Below, one piece after another: positions 10,705 to 22,052 of a stretch of DNA of 64,000 nt. A program made the position numbers and the translations under genes. Origin of the DNA: Zeugodacus cucurbitae (lineage: Eukaryota > Arthropoda > Insecta > Diptera > Tephritidae); assembly GCF_028554725.1 (NCBI RefSeq), contig NC_071668.1, positions 39,942,501-40,006,500 on the forward strand, given 5' to 3'. The first letter of the stretch is position 1; each line of letters begins with the position of its first letter. Below the pieces are notes generated by a model. That model searched no databases, was not told the DNA's origin, and was given only the letters and a program-made list of their open reading frames with translations.

Positions 10705-12010
10705 ATACGTTCAAATAATTTATTAATTATTTAATTTTTAATGTTTTATGTTCAAAAAGCTGCTTTTGCAAGTATGCATGTTCATAAAATATTAGCTGTC
10801 AAGCATTATGTTAGTTTAAGTCATAATAGACATAAGCAAATTAGGCGTAGTATTAAGAATTAGTAGTAGTAGAAGTAATTTAATTTTAGATTTTTTTTTC
10901 AACTAATATTTTTCTAATAACACTAACTGAATTTAAAAAATGAATGAATGAATAATAATGAATGTAAATAGAAAACTAGTTTTTTATTATTAATATTTTA
11001 ATTAAACTATATATCTGAATATTTTTTGTTATTTTCAATGTAAATACAAACTAATTTTGTTCGCTTTTGTTCTACTCTTATTTAGTATACATGCATTTTA
11101 AATTTCCTTGAATTATTTTTAACCTACTATAGAAATATATATAAGCTTTTTCTTTATGACTATTATTTGTTGTGACTGTTGTTTTTTTACTTATTTCATT
11201 GTGGTACGTGGTTCCTTTTATATTTGTGAGCATTTTAATTTTTGATTAAAAATCAATGGTGTTTAAAAATACTAATAAAAATTCGCTTAACATTAACCTA
11301 TTATATTATAATTTATATTAACTATTTTTATTTAATTAATCTTTTTTCAGCTTTTATTAATATTTTTTCAGATAATATAACTATTTTTATTTAATTAATC
11401 TTTTTTCAGCTTTTATTAATCTTTTTTTTTCAGATAATATAACTATTTTTACTTAATTAATCTTTTTTTCAGCTTTATTAATCTTTTTTCCAAATGTTAT
11501 AACTATTTTTATTTAATTTTTTTTACAGATATTTGTCTTTATTTTAATATAATATGTTAACTATTTTTATTTAATTAATATATTTTTCATCTATTATCAA
11601 CCTTCTCTTTTTCAGATATTATAAGAATTTTTATTATTTTTATTTTTCTTTAATTAATTAATTTTCAGGTATTAATAATATTTTTCCCTAATATTTTTTT
11701 CAGATATTAATAATCTTTTTCTTTTATTTACCTATTTTCAGATATCATATTTTATTTTACTTTTTATAAATACTATTTTGTACTTTAAGTATATTGAAAT
11801 TAAATGTAAATATATATGAATAAATAAATAAACATTAATTAAATAATTTTAAAATTAAAAAAAATTTGGTTTGAAATTTTAAGAAAATTTAAATATATGA
11901 ATAAAAAATGCAACCCTGCATCAGCTGACGATTAGGGATATTAGAGCAGTTCAGCTATATTTTTATGTGTATAATTTATATGACGCTGCTGAATGAGCGC
12001 AACTGAGACG
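10705..12010. other. AT-rich tract with repeated pyrimidine-CAG units (copy 1)
   Basis: Downstream of the DUF4806-like gene the sequence is over 80% A/T by eye. Between about 11330 and 11760 a unit of about 60 nt (ACTATTTTTATTTAATTAAT, then TTTTTTCAG) recurs, giving about nine acceptor-like TTTTTTCAG motifs. The tract recurs at 22646-23765 with one fewer unit. No coding region is seen. Confidence 0.7.
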
Positions 12011-12176
12011 TATGATCACATGTATACGTACGTGTGGGGGGAAAGTGGTAAAAAAATACACCACCAGCTATGCTAGCCTATGGAAAACTCACCACTCTTT
12101 TGACGTGTTTAGAGGGTTTCAAAAGCTTCGGTTTAACCAGTTTTTGCGGCACTTCTGGCTGGCTGGGTGGTTGGTG

Positions 12177-12500
12177 ACATATTCACATGTGTATGTATTA
12201 CATATTCACATGTGTATGTATTTTATTTCAATAAAATAAAATTTCTTAAGATTGTGGGTTCGAGCCTCAACCGGGGCATTAGATTTTTTATTTATTTCAA
12301 TAAAAATAAATTTTTAAAATGTCTTGTAGCTGTGGGTGCGAGCCCCGCCCGGGGCATTAAATTTTTTATTTATTTCAATAAAATTAAATTTTTCAAATTA
12401 CTTAAGGTTGTGGGTTCGAGCCTCACCCGGGGCAGTAAATTTTTTATTTATTTCAATTAAATTAAATTTTTTTGAAGTTATACTTCTTATACAACTTCGG
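12177..12500 (+). repeat. Tandem array of tRNA T-arm-like units (copy 2)
   Basis: Three units with GTGGGTTCGAGCCTCA, GTGGGTGCGAGCCCCG and GTGGGTTCGAGCCTCACC cores, each followed by GGGGCA and an AT-rich spacer, about 85 nt per unit. The left flank is GGTTGGTGACATATTCACAT; the right flank is GAAGTTATACTTCTTATAC. It contains B-box-like cores but no A-box or complete cloverleaf. Confidence 0.65.
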
Positions 12501-12577
12501 AAAAATGTGTACGCATATGTATAATTGTTTGGTTACGCATTATTGGTTGGTGACATATTTATATGTGTATGTATAAA

Positions 12578-13227
12578 CAATCGACGACGATGGAGCAGAC
12601 GTTCCATTGCCCGACCGTGAAGAAATTCGAATAGCAATTACCCGCTTGAAGAACAATAAGGCGGCGGGGGCCGATGGATTACCGGCTGAGCTATTCAAAT
12701 ACGGCGGCGAAGATCTGATAAGGTGCATGCATCAGCTTCTTTGCAAAATATGGTCGGAAGAAAGCATGCTCGACGATTGGAATCTCAGTGTGCTCTGCCC
12801 AATCCATAAAAAGGGAGATCCCACAAACTGTGCCAATTACCGTGGAATAAGCCTCCTAAATATCGCCTATCAGGTTCTAACGAGCGTACTGTGTGAAAGA
12901 CTTAAGCCCACCGTCAACAAACTGATTGGACCTTATTAGAGTGGCTTTAGACCTGGAAAATCAACAACCGACCAGATATTCACCATGCGCCAAAACTTGG
13001 AAAAGACCCGTGAAAATAGGATCGACACACACCACCTTTTTGTCGATTTTAAAGCTGCTTTCGACAGCACGAAAAGGAGCTGCCTTTATGCCGCGATGTC
13101 TGAATTTGGTATCCCCGCAAAACTAATACGGCTGTGTAAGTTGACGTTGAGCAACACCAAAAGCTCCGTCATGATTGGGAAGGACCTCTCCGAGCCGTTC
13201 GATACCAAACGAGGTTTCAGACAAGGT
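12578..13227 (+). pseudogene. RTE-clade reverse transcriptase fragment 5' of the Jockey LINE (unit 1)
   Basis: Matches the full-length RTE from its codons near 25453 to 26100: NNKAAGADGLPAELFKYGG, LCPIHKKGDP, FVDFKAAFDS and KRGFRQG. A TAG at about 12936-12938 replaces the Gln of the intact PYQCGF motif. The fragment ends at GACAAGGT, where the Jockey 5' region starts. Both ends of the RTE are missing. Confidence 0.85.
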
Positions 13228-13471
13228 TGAGTGAGTGTAAGCTTTCAGAGAGTGAGTGTAAGCTTTCAAAGAGTACGGACGTGTTTAATGCGCTCCGTGA
13301 AAACTTTCATAATAAATTAATAATAAAAGCAAAACAAAAAAAATAAACAACCAATAACTTGTGTATTCGAAATTTGAAATCAAAACACAAAACATAAACA
13401 TAACAAATTAGTTTAAAATAACAATAAATAACAAACAACATATAAAAGTGAACAAAACAAACAAACAAAAA

Positions 13472-14903
13472 ATGAGCGCTAGCACTGCGCAGTCTCAACA
13501 GCAAGGTCGTAGGCATTCTCTGAACGCTTCATTCTCTGAACTTCAGCTTTGTTGAGCCTGCAAAATCTGCTCTCTCAAATAAACAATCAAACGGTGAGAA
13601 AGATGAGTCATCGAAGTGCTCAGCCGAGCAGCAGAAGGGATCAGCAGAAACTGAAAAAAACAGCAAGTGCGCAACAACAAATCAGCAGGCAACATTAACC
13701 AAACAGGTATCAGCAAACGAGCGGACAACAATGGAAAAAACAATGCAAGGTGAGCATGTACCGAAGAGAAAAGTACAATCTGTACAGACTGGCATTGACC
13801 GCTACGTCAACATAAAAAGGAAATCAAGTCCTATCAAGACAGCGGTTAATGCCAAAAAGTTTCAACCCGCCACGCATAATACAAATAAGCTTGGAAATTT
13901 AAATGGCAACAGATTTTCCATACTAAGCAATGGTTTGGACAACGATGCGAAGGGTACCACCACATTCGTGAATGCCAAACCGCCGCCAATTTCATATTTT
14001 CGTGCCTTTGAAAAAAGGCAATATAGATGAAACTAAAATACAATCATACACTGAGAAAAGTTTTATGGATATAGTGAAATTTTTGTCAAATAACAACAAG
14101 AATTATTATTCTTATCAACTGAAGAGCTCTAAAGGCCTAGTTGTTGTTGTAAAATGCATTGAGTCTTCGATAGAATCTAATGATATCAAAGAAGCCCTTG
14201 AAGAATGCGGCTTTGGAATTAAACATGTGGTAAATATCTTCAATAGAAATAAAGTACCACAACCAATGTTTAAAATTGAATTGTTGCCTAACTCTAATCC
14301 AATAAAAAAGAATGAAACACACCCAATATACAATTTAAAATATTTACTCCATCGTAGAATTACCGTTGAAGAACCTCATAAAAGAAATGGTCCGGTACAA
14401 TGTACTAACTGCCAAGAGTATGGGCATACCAAATCATATTGCACTCTACGCAGTGTTTGTGTGGTGATTTGCACCCAACATCAAAATGCACTCTTAAAAA
14501 AGAGGATACAAATAAAAATGTAGTAACTGTGGAGGAAATCATACTGCTAACTACAGGGGCTGCCCTGTATATAAAGATTTGAAATCAAAATTGTCACTGG
14601 GAATTCAAGCTCGTCGTAACCAAATGTTGAATATCCCTCGTAACGAAAATGTAGTAATTACGGACCAGAGTTCGAAGCCTGGTAATTCTAAGGATATCCT
14701 TGTCCAGGGAAGCTATGCAAATGTGGTAAAAGGCAACGCTGTGCAAATGCAACAACCGCAAAATCCACCAAGTGGAGGTATTGAAAATATGATTCTTAAT
14801 CTGACTCTATGTATGACACAATTCAGGTCTACGATGCAAAACATGATCCAAGATTTGATCAAATCTCAAAATCAAATGTTACAAACCTTATTATCTAAAA
14901 AAT
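13472..14903 (+). pseudogene. Jockey gag (ORF1), copy A, frameshifted
   Basis: Counterpart of the open gag at 29294-30790. Differences visible: a short duplication of CATTCTCTGAAC near 13516-13540 shifts the frame; about 75 nt are missing near 13996 (between PPPI and the PLKKG region); 7 nt are missing near 14465 inside the zinc-knuckle block (VCVVCGY is lost); one A is missing near 14518. The C-terminal reading 14579-14905 is intact and overlaps the pol ATG by ATGA. Confidence 0.85.
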
Positions 14904-17900
14904 GAGAATACTAAATATTTGTATATGGAATGCCAACGGTGTAAACCAACACAAACTGGAGTTAATACGATTTCTAACTGAAAAAAACATAGATGTTATG
15001 CTGATATCAGAAACTCATTTAACAAATAAAAACAATTTCTTTATAGCGGGATATATACTTCATGTTACAAATCATCCAGATGGAAAGGCGCACGGTGGAA
15101 CAGCAGTATTGGTTAGAAATCGGCTAAACCACCATGTTTTAGAACCACATGCTACAGCGCAGCTACAAGCTACAACAATATCATTGAAAAATCGAGGCTC
15201 TGACCTCAATCTGACGGCTATATACTGTCCACCTCGTTTTAAAATTACAGACTGCGAATTTAAAGATTTTTTTGGAACGCTAGGTCCAAGATTTCTAGCA
15301 GGTGGTGATTATAATGCAAAACACATGTACTGGGGCTCATGTCTTATTTATCCGAAAGGACGACAGCTGTACTACACTATTATAAATAAGCACAATAACC
15401 TTGATATAATATCTCCTGGTAAGCCGACATACTGGCCCAGTGATAGAAACAAAATACCAGACTTAATAGATTTTGCTGTAGTCAAAAATATAGATAGATC
15501 GCTAATAACAGCAGATACATGTACAGACTTATCTTCAGATCATTCTCCTGTACTAATAAAGTTATGCGAACAGCCCGTGATAGTTGAGCCAAAAGTATCT
15601 CTAACATCTTTTAAAACTAACTAGTTGAAATATAGAAAATATATCGGTAGCCACATTAATATCGATTTAAAAATAAGTACAGGAAGAGATATTGATGAAA
15701 GCGTAATGAAATTCAATGATGTAATAACAAATGCAGCTGTCTTGGCAACACCTAAAAGAAAAGTTAAGGTTTTTAGAAACATGACTAATAATGAAATAGA
15801 AAAGCTTGTAAATGAGAAAAGGCAAGCGAGACGTGAATGGCAGTTAAGTCGTTCCCCTTCAACTCTGCGTCAACTGAAATCGGCTGCACGTAAGTTAAAA
15901 AAAGCACTTAAACGCGATGAAGAATACAATACTGAAAATTATATAAAGCACCTGTGTCCAAATTCTAGCAAGAAAAATTCCCTTTGGAAAGCCCAAAAGT
16001 ATTTTAAGCCTCCAGTAGATTCCAAGATGCCTATAAGACAGTCGAATGGTAATTGGGCGCGCAGTTATGAGGAAAAGGCAAATTGCTTTGCAAATCACCT
16101 AGAAAAGGTATTTCAACCCAATGGACCAAAAAACAACTTAAAGTTGCCAACTTTGCCCAATATTGCAAACGAGTCAAGCGTGTCTATTAGGACGTCTACT
16201 TATGAAATTATCAAGATCCTAAAAGAGCTGAATCCGAAAAAGTCTTCAGGACACGATAATATTACTCCAAAAATGTTAATTGAGTTGCCAAATATTGCTA
16301 TATCAGTGCTCTCTTTGCTCTTTAATGCAATTATTGGTTTCGGGTACTATCCAATTTCGTGGAAAAAGTCAAGTCGCAGATCATCATGATAGATAAACCG
16401 GGAAAAGACCTGACACGGCCGTCTTCCTACAGACCAATAAGCCTCTTACCATGTCTTTCCAAAATATTCGAAAAAGTTTTACTATCAAAAATGTCTCCTT
16501 TCCTAAACGAAAATAATATAATACCAACCCATCAATTCGGGTTTCGTGCTAAACATGGCACAGTAGAGCAAGTGAATAGAATTACAAACGAAATCAGGAA
16601 AGCATTCGAGCACAGAGAGTACTGTTCAGCTATTTTTCTCGATGTAGCTCAGGCGTTCGATAAGGTCTGGCATGAAGGCCTTTTATGGAAAATCAAAAAC
16701 GTTTTACCTTACGAATTGCATAAAACATTGGAGTCATATTTAAGAAATAGGAAATTTACGGTTAAAGTAGCAGATTTTATATCAGAAGAACGAGCAATAA
16801 GGGCCGGTGTACCTCAGGGCAGTGTATTAGGCCCCACTCTGTACATAATATATACAGCAGACATTCCAATAGCTAATAACGTATTGACATCCACTTTTGC
16901 GGATGACACAGCCATAGTAAGCCGAAACAAATGCCCCATTAGAGCATCAAGAGTATTAGAGGAGCATTTAACTTGTGTCGAAGAATGGCTAGCCAACTGG
17001 CGTATAAAAATTAATGAGCAAAAATGCAAGCAAGTTACATTTTCTCTAAGGCCAGAAACATGTCGGACAGTTAAAATAAACAATGTATTAGTACTCCAAG
17101 CGAATAGAGTAGATCGCTAATAACAGCAGATACATGTACAGACTTATCTTCAGATCATTCTCCTGTACTAATAAAGTTATGCGAACAGCCCGTGATAGTT
17201 GAGCCAAAAGTATCTCTAACATCTTTTAAAACTAACTAGTTGAAATATAGAAAATATATCGGTAGCCACATTAATATCGATTTAAAAATAAGTACAGGAA
17301 GAGATATTGATGAAAGCGTAATGAAATTCAATGATGTAATAACAAATGCAGCTGTCTTGGCAACACCTAAAAGAAAAGTTAAGGTTTTTAGAAACATGAC
17401 TAATAATGAAATAGAAAAGCTTGTAAATGAGAAAAGGCAAGCGAGACGTGAATGGCAGTTAAGTCGTTCCCCTTCAACTCTGCGTCAACTGAAATCGGCT
17501 GCACGTAAGTTAAAAAAAGCACTTAAACGCGATGAAGAATACAATACTGAAAATTATATAAAGCACCTGTGTCCAAATTCTAGCAAGAAAAATTCCCTTT
17601 GGAAAGCCCAAAAGTATTTTAAGCCTCCAGTAGATTCCAAGATGCCTATAAGACAGTCGAATGGTAATTGGGCGCGCAGTAATGAGGAAAAGGCAAATTG
17701 CTTTGCAAATCACCTAGAAAAGGTATTTCAACCCAATGGACCAAAAAACAACTTAAAGTTGCCAACTTTGCCCAATATTGCAAACGAGTCAAGCGTGTCT
17801 ATTAGGACGTCTACTTATGAAATTATCAAGATCCTAAAAGAGCTGAATCCGAAAAAGTCTTCAGGACACGATAATATTACTCCAAAAATGTTAATTGAGT

Positions 17901-19171
17901 TGCCAAATATTGCTTTGCTCTTTGCTCTTTAATGCAATTATTGGTTTCGGGTACTATCCAATTTCGTGGAAAAAGTCAAGTCGCAGATCATCATGATAGA
18001 TAAACCGGGAAAAGACCTGACACGGCCGTCTTCCTACAGACCAATAAGTCTCTTACCATGTCTTTCCAAAATATTCGAAAAAGTTTTACTATCAAAAATG
18101 TCTCCTTTCCTAAACGAAAATAATATAATACCAACCCATCAATTCGGGTTTCGTGCTAAACATGGCACAGTAGAGCAAGTGAATAGAATTACAAACGAAA
18201 TCAGGAAAGCATTCGAGCACAGAGAGTACTGTTCAGCTATTTTTCTCGATGTAGCTCAGGCGTTCGATAAGGTCTGGCATGAAGGCCTTTTATGGAAAAT
18301 CAAAAACGTTTTACCTTACGAATTGCATAAAACATTGGAGTCATATTTAAGAAATAGGAAATTTACGGTTAAAGTAGCAGATTTTATATCAGAAGAACGA
18401 GCAATAAGGGCCGGTGTACCTCAGGGCAGTGTATTAGGCCCCACTCTGTACATAATATATACAGCAGACATTCCAATAGCTAATAACGTATTGACATCCA
18501 CTTTTGCGGATGACACAGCCATAGTAAGCCGAAACAAATGCCCCATTAGAGCATCAAGAGTATTAGAGGAGCATTTAACTTGTGTCGAAGAATGGCTAGC
18601 CAACTGGCGTATAAAAATTAATGAGCAAAAATGCAAGCAAGTTACATTTTCTCTAAGGCCAGAAACATGTCGGACAGTTAAAATAAACAATGTATTAGTA
18701 CTCCAAGCGAATGAAGTAACTTATCTTGGGATTCACCTGGATCGAAGGGTTACGTGGCGGAAACATATAGCGAGTAAAGTAACTTGCATGAAGTTAAGAG
18801 CAGCAAATTTAAATTGGCTTCTAAACAAAAATTCTATACTTAGCCTAGACAACAAAGTCCTGTTATACAATGCAATCATAAAACCGATTTGGATGTATGG
18901 TATTCAACTGTGGGGTACGACCTGTGCAACCAACATTGATATAATTCAGAGATTCCAATCTAAAATGCTTAGAACAATAACGGGTTCACCATGGTACATG
19001 CGTAATGAAAATATCCATAAGGATCTTGATATTCCTATGGTAAAGAAGCAAATAGAGGGCAGCCGAAAGAAATATATTTCTAAACTTCGTGAACATCCAA
19101 ACCCATTGGCAAACGCCTTGGTACATTCCAATCAAACTCGTTTAAAAAGAAGAGATCTACCTGCCTACTAA
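14902..19171 (+). pseudogene. Jockey pol (endonuclease/RT, ORF2), copy A
   Basis: 14902-15624 encodes the endonuclease (IWNANGVNQHKLEL, ISETHLT, GGDYNAKHMYWGS, LSSDHSPVL). A TAG at 15622-15624 replaces the TGG of copy B. The RT follows in two frames because of a -1 shift at about 16362-16372. The frame then runs into a repeat of its own earlier sequence at 17106. The second pass (17111-19171) carries the rest: QGSVLGPTLYIIYTADIP, FADDTAIV, thumb YLGIHLDRRVTW, and the C-terminus to the TAA at 19169-19171. The TAG and the frameshift occur in both passes, so they predate the internal duplication. Confidence 0.85.
15496..18712 (+). repeat. 1.6 kb internal tandem duplication within Jockey pol
   Basis: Unit a is 15496-17105 and unit b is 17111-18712; AGATCGCTAATAACAG opens both and CTCCAAGCGAAT closes both. 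Five extra bases, AGAGT (17106-17110), sit at the join. Unit b lacks about ten bases near 17914 (ATATCAGTGCTC region). Copy B of the element (30787-33449) has a single unit, so the duplication is specific to unit 1 of the segmental duplication. Confidence 0.9.
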
Positions 19172-19306
19172 AGAGCAACGTTCTGCCAAAAAGCTCAAAC
19201 ACATTCTTGAGCTTACTTAGTTGTAAATAGATTTAAGATTTTAATACTTATTGTTAGGCTTTAAACAAAGCAGATTCAATAAATAAAGAAATATTGAAAA
19301 AAAAAA

Positions 19307-19773
19307 GTTGTCGATTTTCCAGGTCTAAAGCCACACTGATAAGGTCCAATCAGTTTGTTGACGGTGGGCTTTAGTCTTTCACACAGTACGCTCGATAGAA
19401 TCTTGTATGCGATATTTAGGAGGCTTATCTTACGGTAATTGGCGCAGATTGTGGGATCTCCCTTTTTATGGATTGGGCAGAGCACACTGAGATTCCAATC
19501 GTCGGACATGCTTTCTTCCGACCATATTCTGCAAAGAAACTGATGCATGCACCTTATCACTTCTTCGCCGCCATATTTGAATAGCTCAGCCGGTAATCTA
19601 TCGGCCCCCGCTGCTTTGTTGTTATTCAAGCGGGTAATTGCTATTCGAATTTCTTCATGATCGGGTAATGGAATATCTGTTCCATCGTCATCGATTGGGG
19701 GATTGGGTTCGCCATCTCCTGGTGTTATCTCCGCTGCGAGACGGCAATCCTCATCGTACCCGTTTGTTTTTTG
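19307..19773 (-). pseudogene. RTE-clade fragment 3' of the Jockey LINE, inverted (unit 1)
   Basis: Minus-strand RTE sequence covering YDEDCRLA, a deletion, then TPGDGEPNPPIDDDG through the RT start to CGFRPGKSTT. Together with 12578-12973 it forms an inverted repeat of roughly 400 bp around the Jockey LINE. The reading frame is mostly open, but the piece has neither the endonuclease nor the RT catalytic site. Confidence 0.85.
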
Positions 19774-19859
19774 TCGTATCTTCACTAAAAAACAAACAAA
19801 ATAAAAAACATAAAAATGAACAAGTTTTAAAATATGTATAAATATGTATTACTACTACT

Positions 19860-21150
19860 ACTTATGTTTGTTTTATTTTGATAAGGTTATATTTTGTTCC
19901 AATTTCGTTTTTATTTTTAAAAACTCCGGCAGCAAATTTGGTTGATGTGCTGATTTATCAAACATGACTTCATCCATGTTTGATAAAGCCTCCTTTGCAG
20001 TATAAAGATTATAGTTTTCAGTGCACTCATCTTCACTTTCACTTTAAGAAGTTCCTTGGCTCATGCGCTTTACTTCCTCTACCACGTTTTTAGAAATAAT
20101 TTCATGGGAATCGCCCACCTGTTCATGTACTTCTATCGATCTCTCCACATTTTCCACGAATATTTGTCAGGATAGTTGTGATTTATCAAACTTTCATAAT
20201 TCAGATCTTTTTGCGGTGGACACTCCAGGAAATCATGGCAAGGAAATCCAGCACGTTGAAAGTAGTTTCTTATCGCAAGAGGGTCTAAATCGTCCCAGGA
20301 AGAAACCAACCACCGAATAGCATCCAAAACACAAATTCTTTTGGACAATTCACTTACATAGTTGCATTCATCAAGATGTGTTATCAGAGATATAATTTTT
20401 TATCTATATTTTGTTGGTCGAGATGTTTTATTTCTACTGTTCGTACTGTTTAAGTTCGGTGGCAGAAATTTTACAAACACAGTTGAATATTCATTCATTA
20501 AACTGTGGCTTGTAGCGTTGTCAATAAACAAAATAATTATTATATTTTGCTTCTTCATTTGCTCATTGCCAATGCTGAAAGATTATAGTTGTCATCCAAG
20601 CCTTTTTATTGTGAGCACCTTGCACAATAAAATTTTAGTGTCGATTTTACTTCGGTGAAAAGCTTGCGACTTCGCAGCGTTACCTATAACTAGTGACATT
20701 AACTTTTCTCCAGTACTGCAGCAGCAATACAATAACCTCAGTATTTCTTTTGCCAGTTTCCCCTCCTTTACAAACTGAGCCTTTTGCAACGAAACTTCGA
20801 GTAGGTAAGTGATGATAAAACAGTCCAGTTTCATCCGTACAAACTGATCCTCAAGTAAATAATTTTTTAAAAGAATTGATAGTTTTTCCTTCCAATCTGA
20901 GGCAGCTTTAAGATCTACAATTGCTCCTTCACCATTTAAAGCTTTAAATTGAATGTTATATCTCAAGCGTAAGATTCTAAACACCCATTGCTTGCTTTAA
21001 AGTTCTCTATTTGTAACTCAGTGGCCAATAGCTTAGCCTTTTCTTGAATTATTGGACCAGGGTTGTTTTCTAATTCTTTTATAATATGTTGCTTTTTATT
21101 TTGAATATTACTGATTTTTGATACGCTTTTATTATCCGGTTCAAACAAAA
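19860..21150 (-). pseudogene. pogo/Tigger-type transposase relic
   Basis: On the minus strand, in order: FKASNGCLESYALRYNIQ and ALNGEGAIVDLKAASDWKEK, matching the CENP-B-type HTH region; TDETGLFYHHL in a shifted frame near 20800-20830, the DETGLFY box holding the first catalytic Asp; STGEKLMSLVIGNAAKSQAF, the conserved GEKLPxxVIGKxxxPRxF block; then RICVLDAIRWLVSSWDDLDP and IRNYFQRAGF near 20133-20348, the usual C-terminal block; and an acidic tail to about 19870. Several frameshifts exist and the middle DDE region is lost. Terminal inverted repeats were not found. The whole segment is absent from unit 2. Confidence 0.7.
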
Positions 21151-21498
21151 TCTTATTTTTTTTTTAGAGATAACAGGAATAGTTTTCCGTGAAATTTGTT
21201 ACATAAAATATTTTGTAAAATAACGGTATTACAACGTTTAAAAAATTCTTTTGATAAAATAAAACAAATAAAATTGTGTGTATTATATAATCGATATAAT
21301 TCATTCCAGCATTGTTGTTGACCACCAGTCAACTTGCAAATGTACTTGGAGATGTTTTCCAACTGCACCTACTTTGGAGACAGATGCTGCCCATTGAGCC
21401 GCTCATTCTGAGTCAGACGCTCCTGGAATTTGGATTTGACACTTAGTTATGGGCGGTGTCGATTCAGTTTTTTAGACTTTTAAACTACACCCTACATT

Positions 21499-22052
21499 TC
21501 TGCTGCTTTGTTAGGGGACTGCTTATTGGATACTCGCAGCCAATGTACATATCCCAAATTAGCCTGTGAGTGTTGTGTGACGTAGATTGGTATGTATGTA
21601 TATGTGATGTAAGGAGGAGGCTATTGCCCATTTAACAAGTACAAAAGCTTGACAGATTTTGGATACTGGAATTAATTTAGATGATTTGATAAACTCAACC
21701 TCGACAACGGAAGTAAGAGTGCGGGGAAACTTTAGTATACTATCCCAGGCTTTCGGTAATAAAATGGGCATCATTGGAAAGAGGAGGTTCTCCAGATTAA
21801 GAATATATATACATATCAGCTGACTTATAGTTTTCGAGATAGTCGCACTTAATGTTGAAAAAAGTGCTGCATTTATCTTGAATTTTCACAATATATACTG
21901 AATATTTTATTAATATTATGCACTTATTTTACACTTACACACACACACTTCACCACATTGTTTCTGCATATTTATTTTATAAAATTTATCACGAAAATAG
22001 CTGTAAATAAGTATTTAACATTTTACACAAATCTCTTAATTTCAACAATACC
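21499..22052. other. Unassigned single-copy-like block (unit 1)
   Basis: Also present at 33809-34354. A 71-codon minus-strand frame (21559-21774, MMPILLPKAWDSILKF...) is conserved between units with one residue change, but both copies are recent, so conservation is uninformative. No domain recognised. It ends at the left terminal repeat of the MITE. Confidence 0.4.

Larger units (their letters stand above)
13228..19306 (+). mobile_element. Jockey-clade LINE, copy A (degraded, internally duplicated)
   Basis: 5' untranslated region with a directly repeated GAGTGAGTGTAAGCTTTCA unit, gag, pol and a 3' end AATAAATAAAGAAATATTG followed by poly(A) at 19297-19306. Same element as 29053-33583. It is 1.5 kb longer because 15496-17105 is duplicated. 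Small deletions in gag and a nonsense codon in pol make it non-coding. It is bracketed by RTE fragments in opposite orientations. Confidence 0.85.

Noticed and set aside
12480..12500. loxP-like appearance of ATACTTCTTATAC next to a palindrome
   Set aside because: Only short partial resemblance; the 8-bp spacer and second 13-bp arm of a recombinase site are missing, and the motif is part of a dispersed repeat.
16814..17083. 89-codon minus-strand frame conserved at 16.8, 18.4 and 32.7 kb
   Set aside because: It is the antisense of the Jockey RT core, conserved only because the LINE segments are copies of each other.
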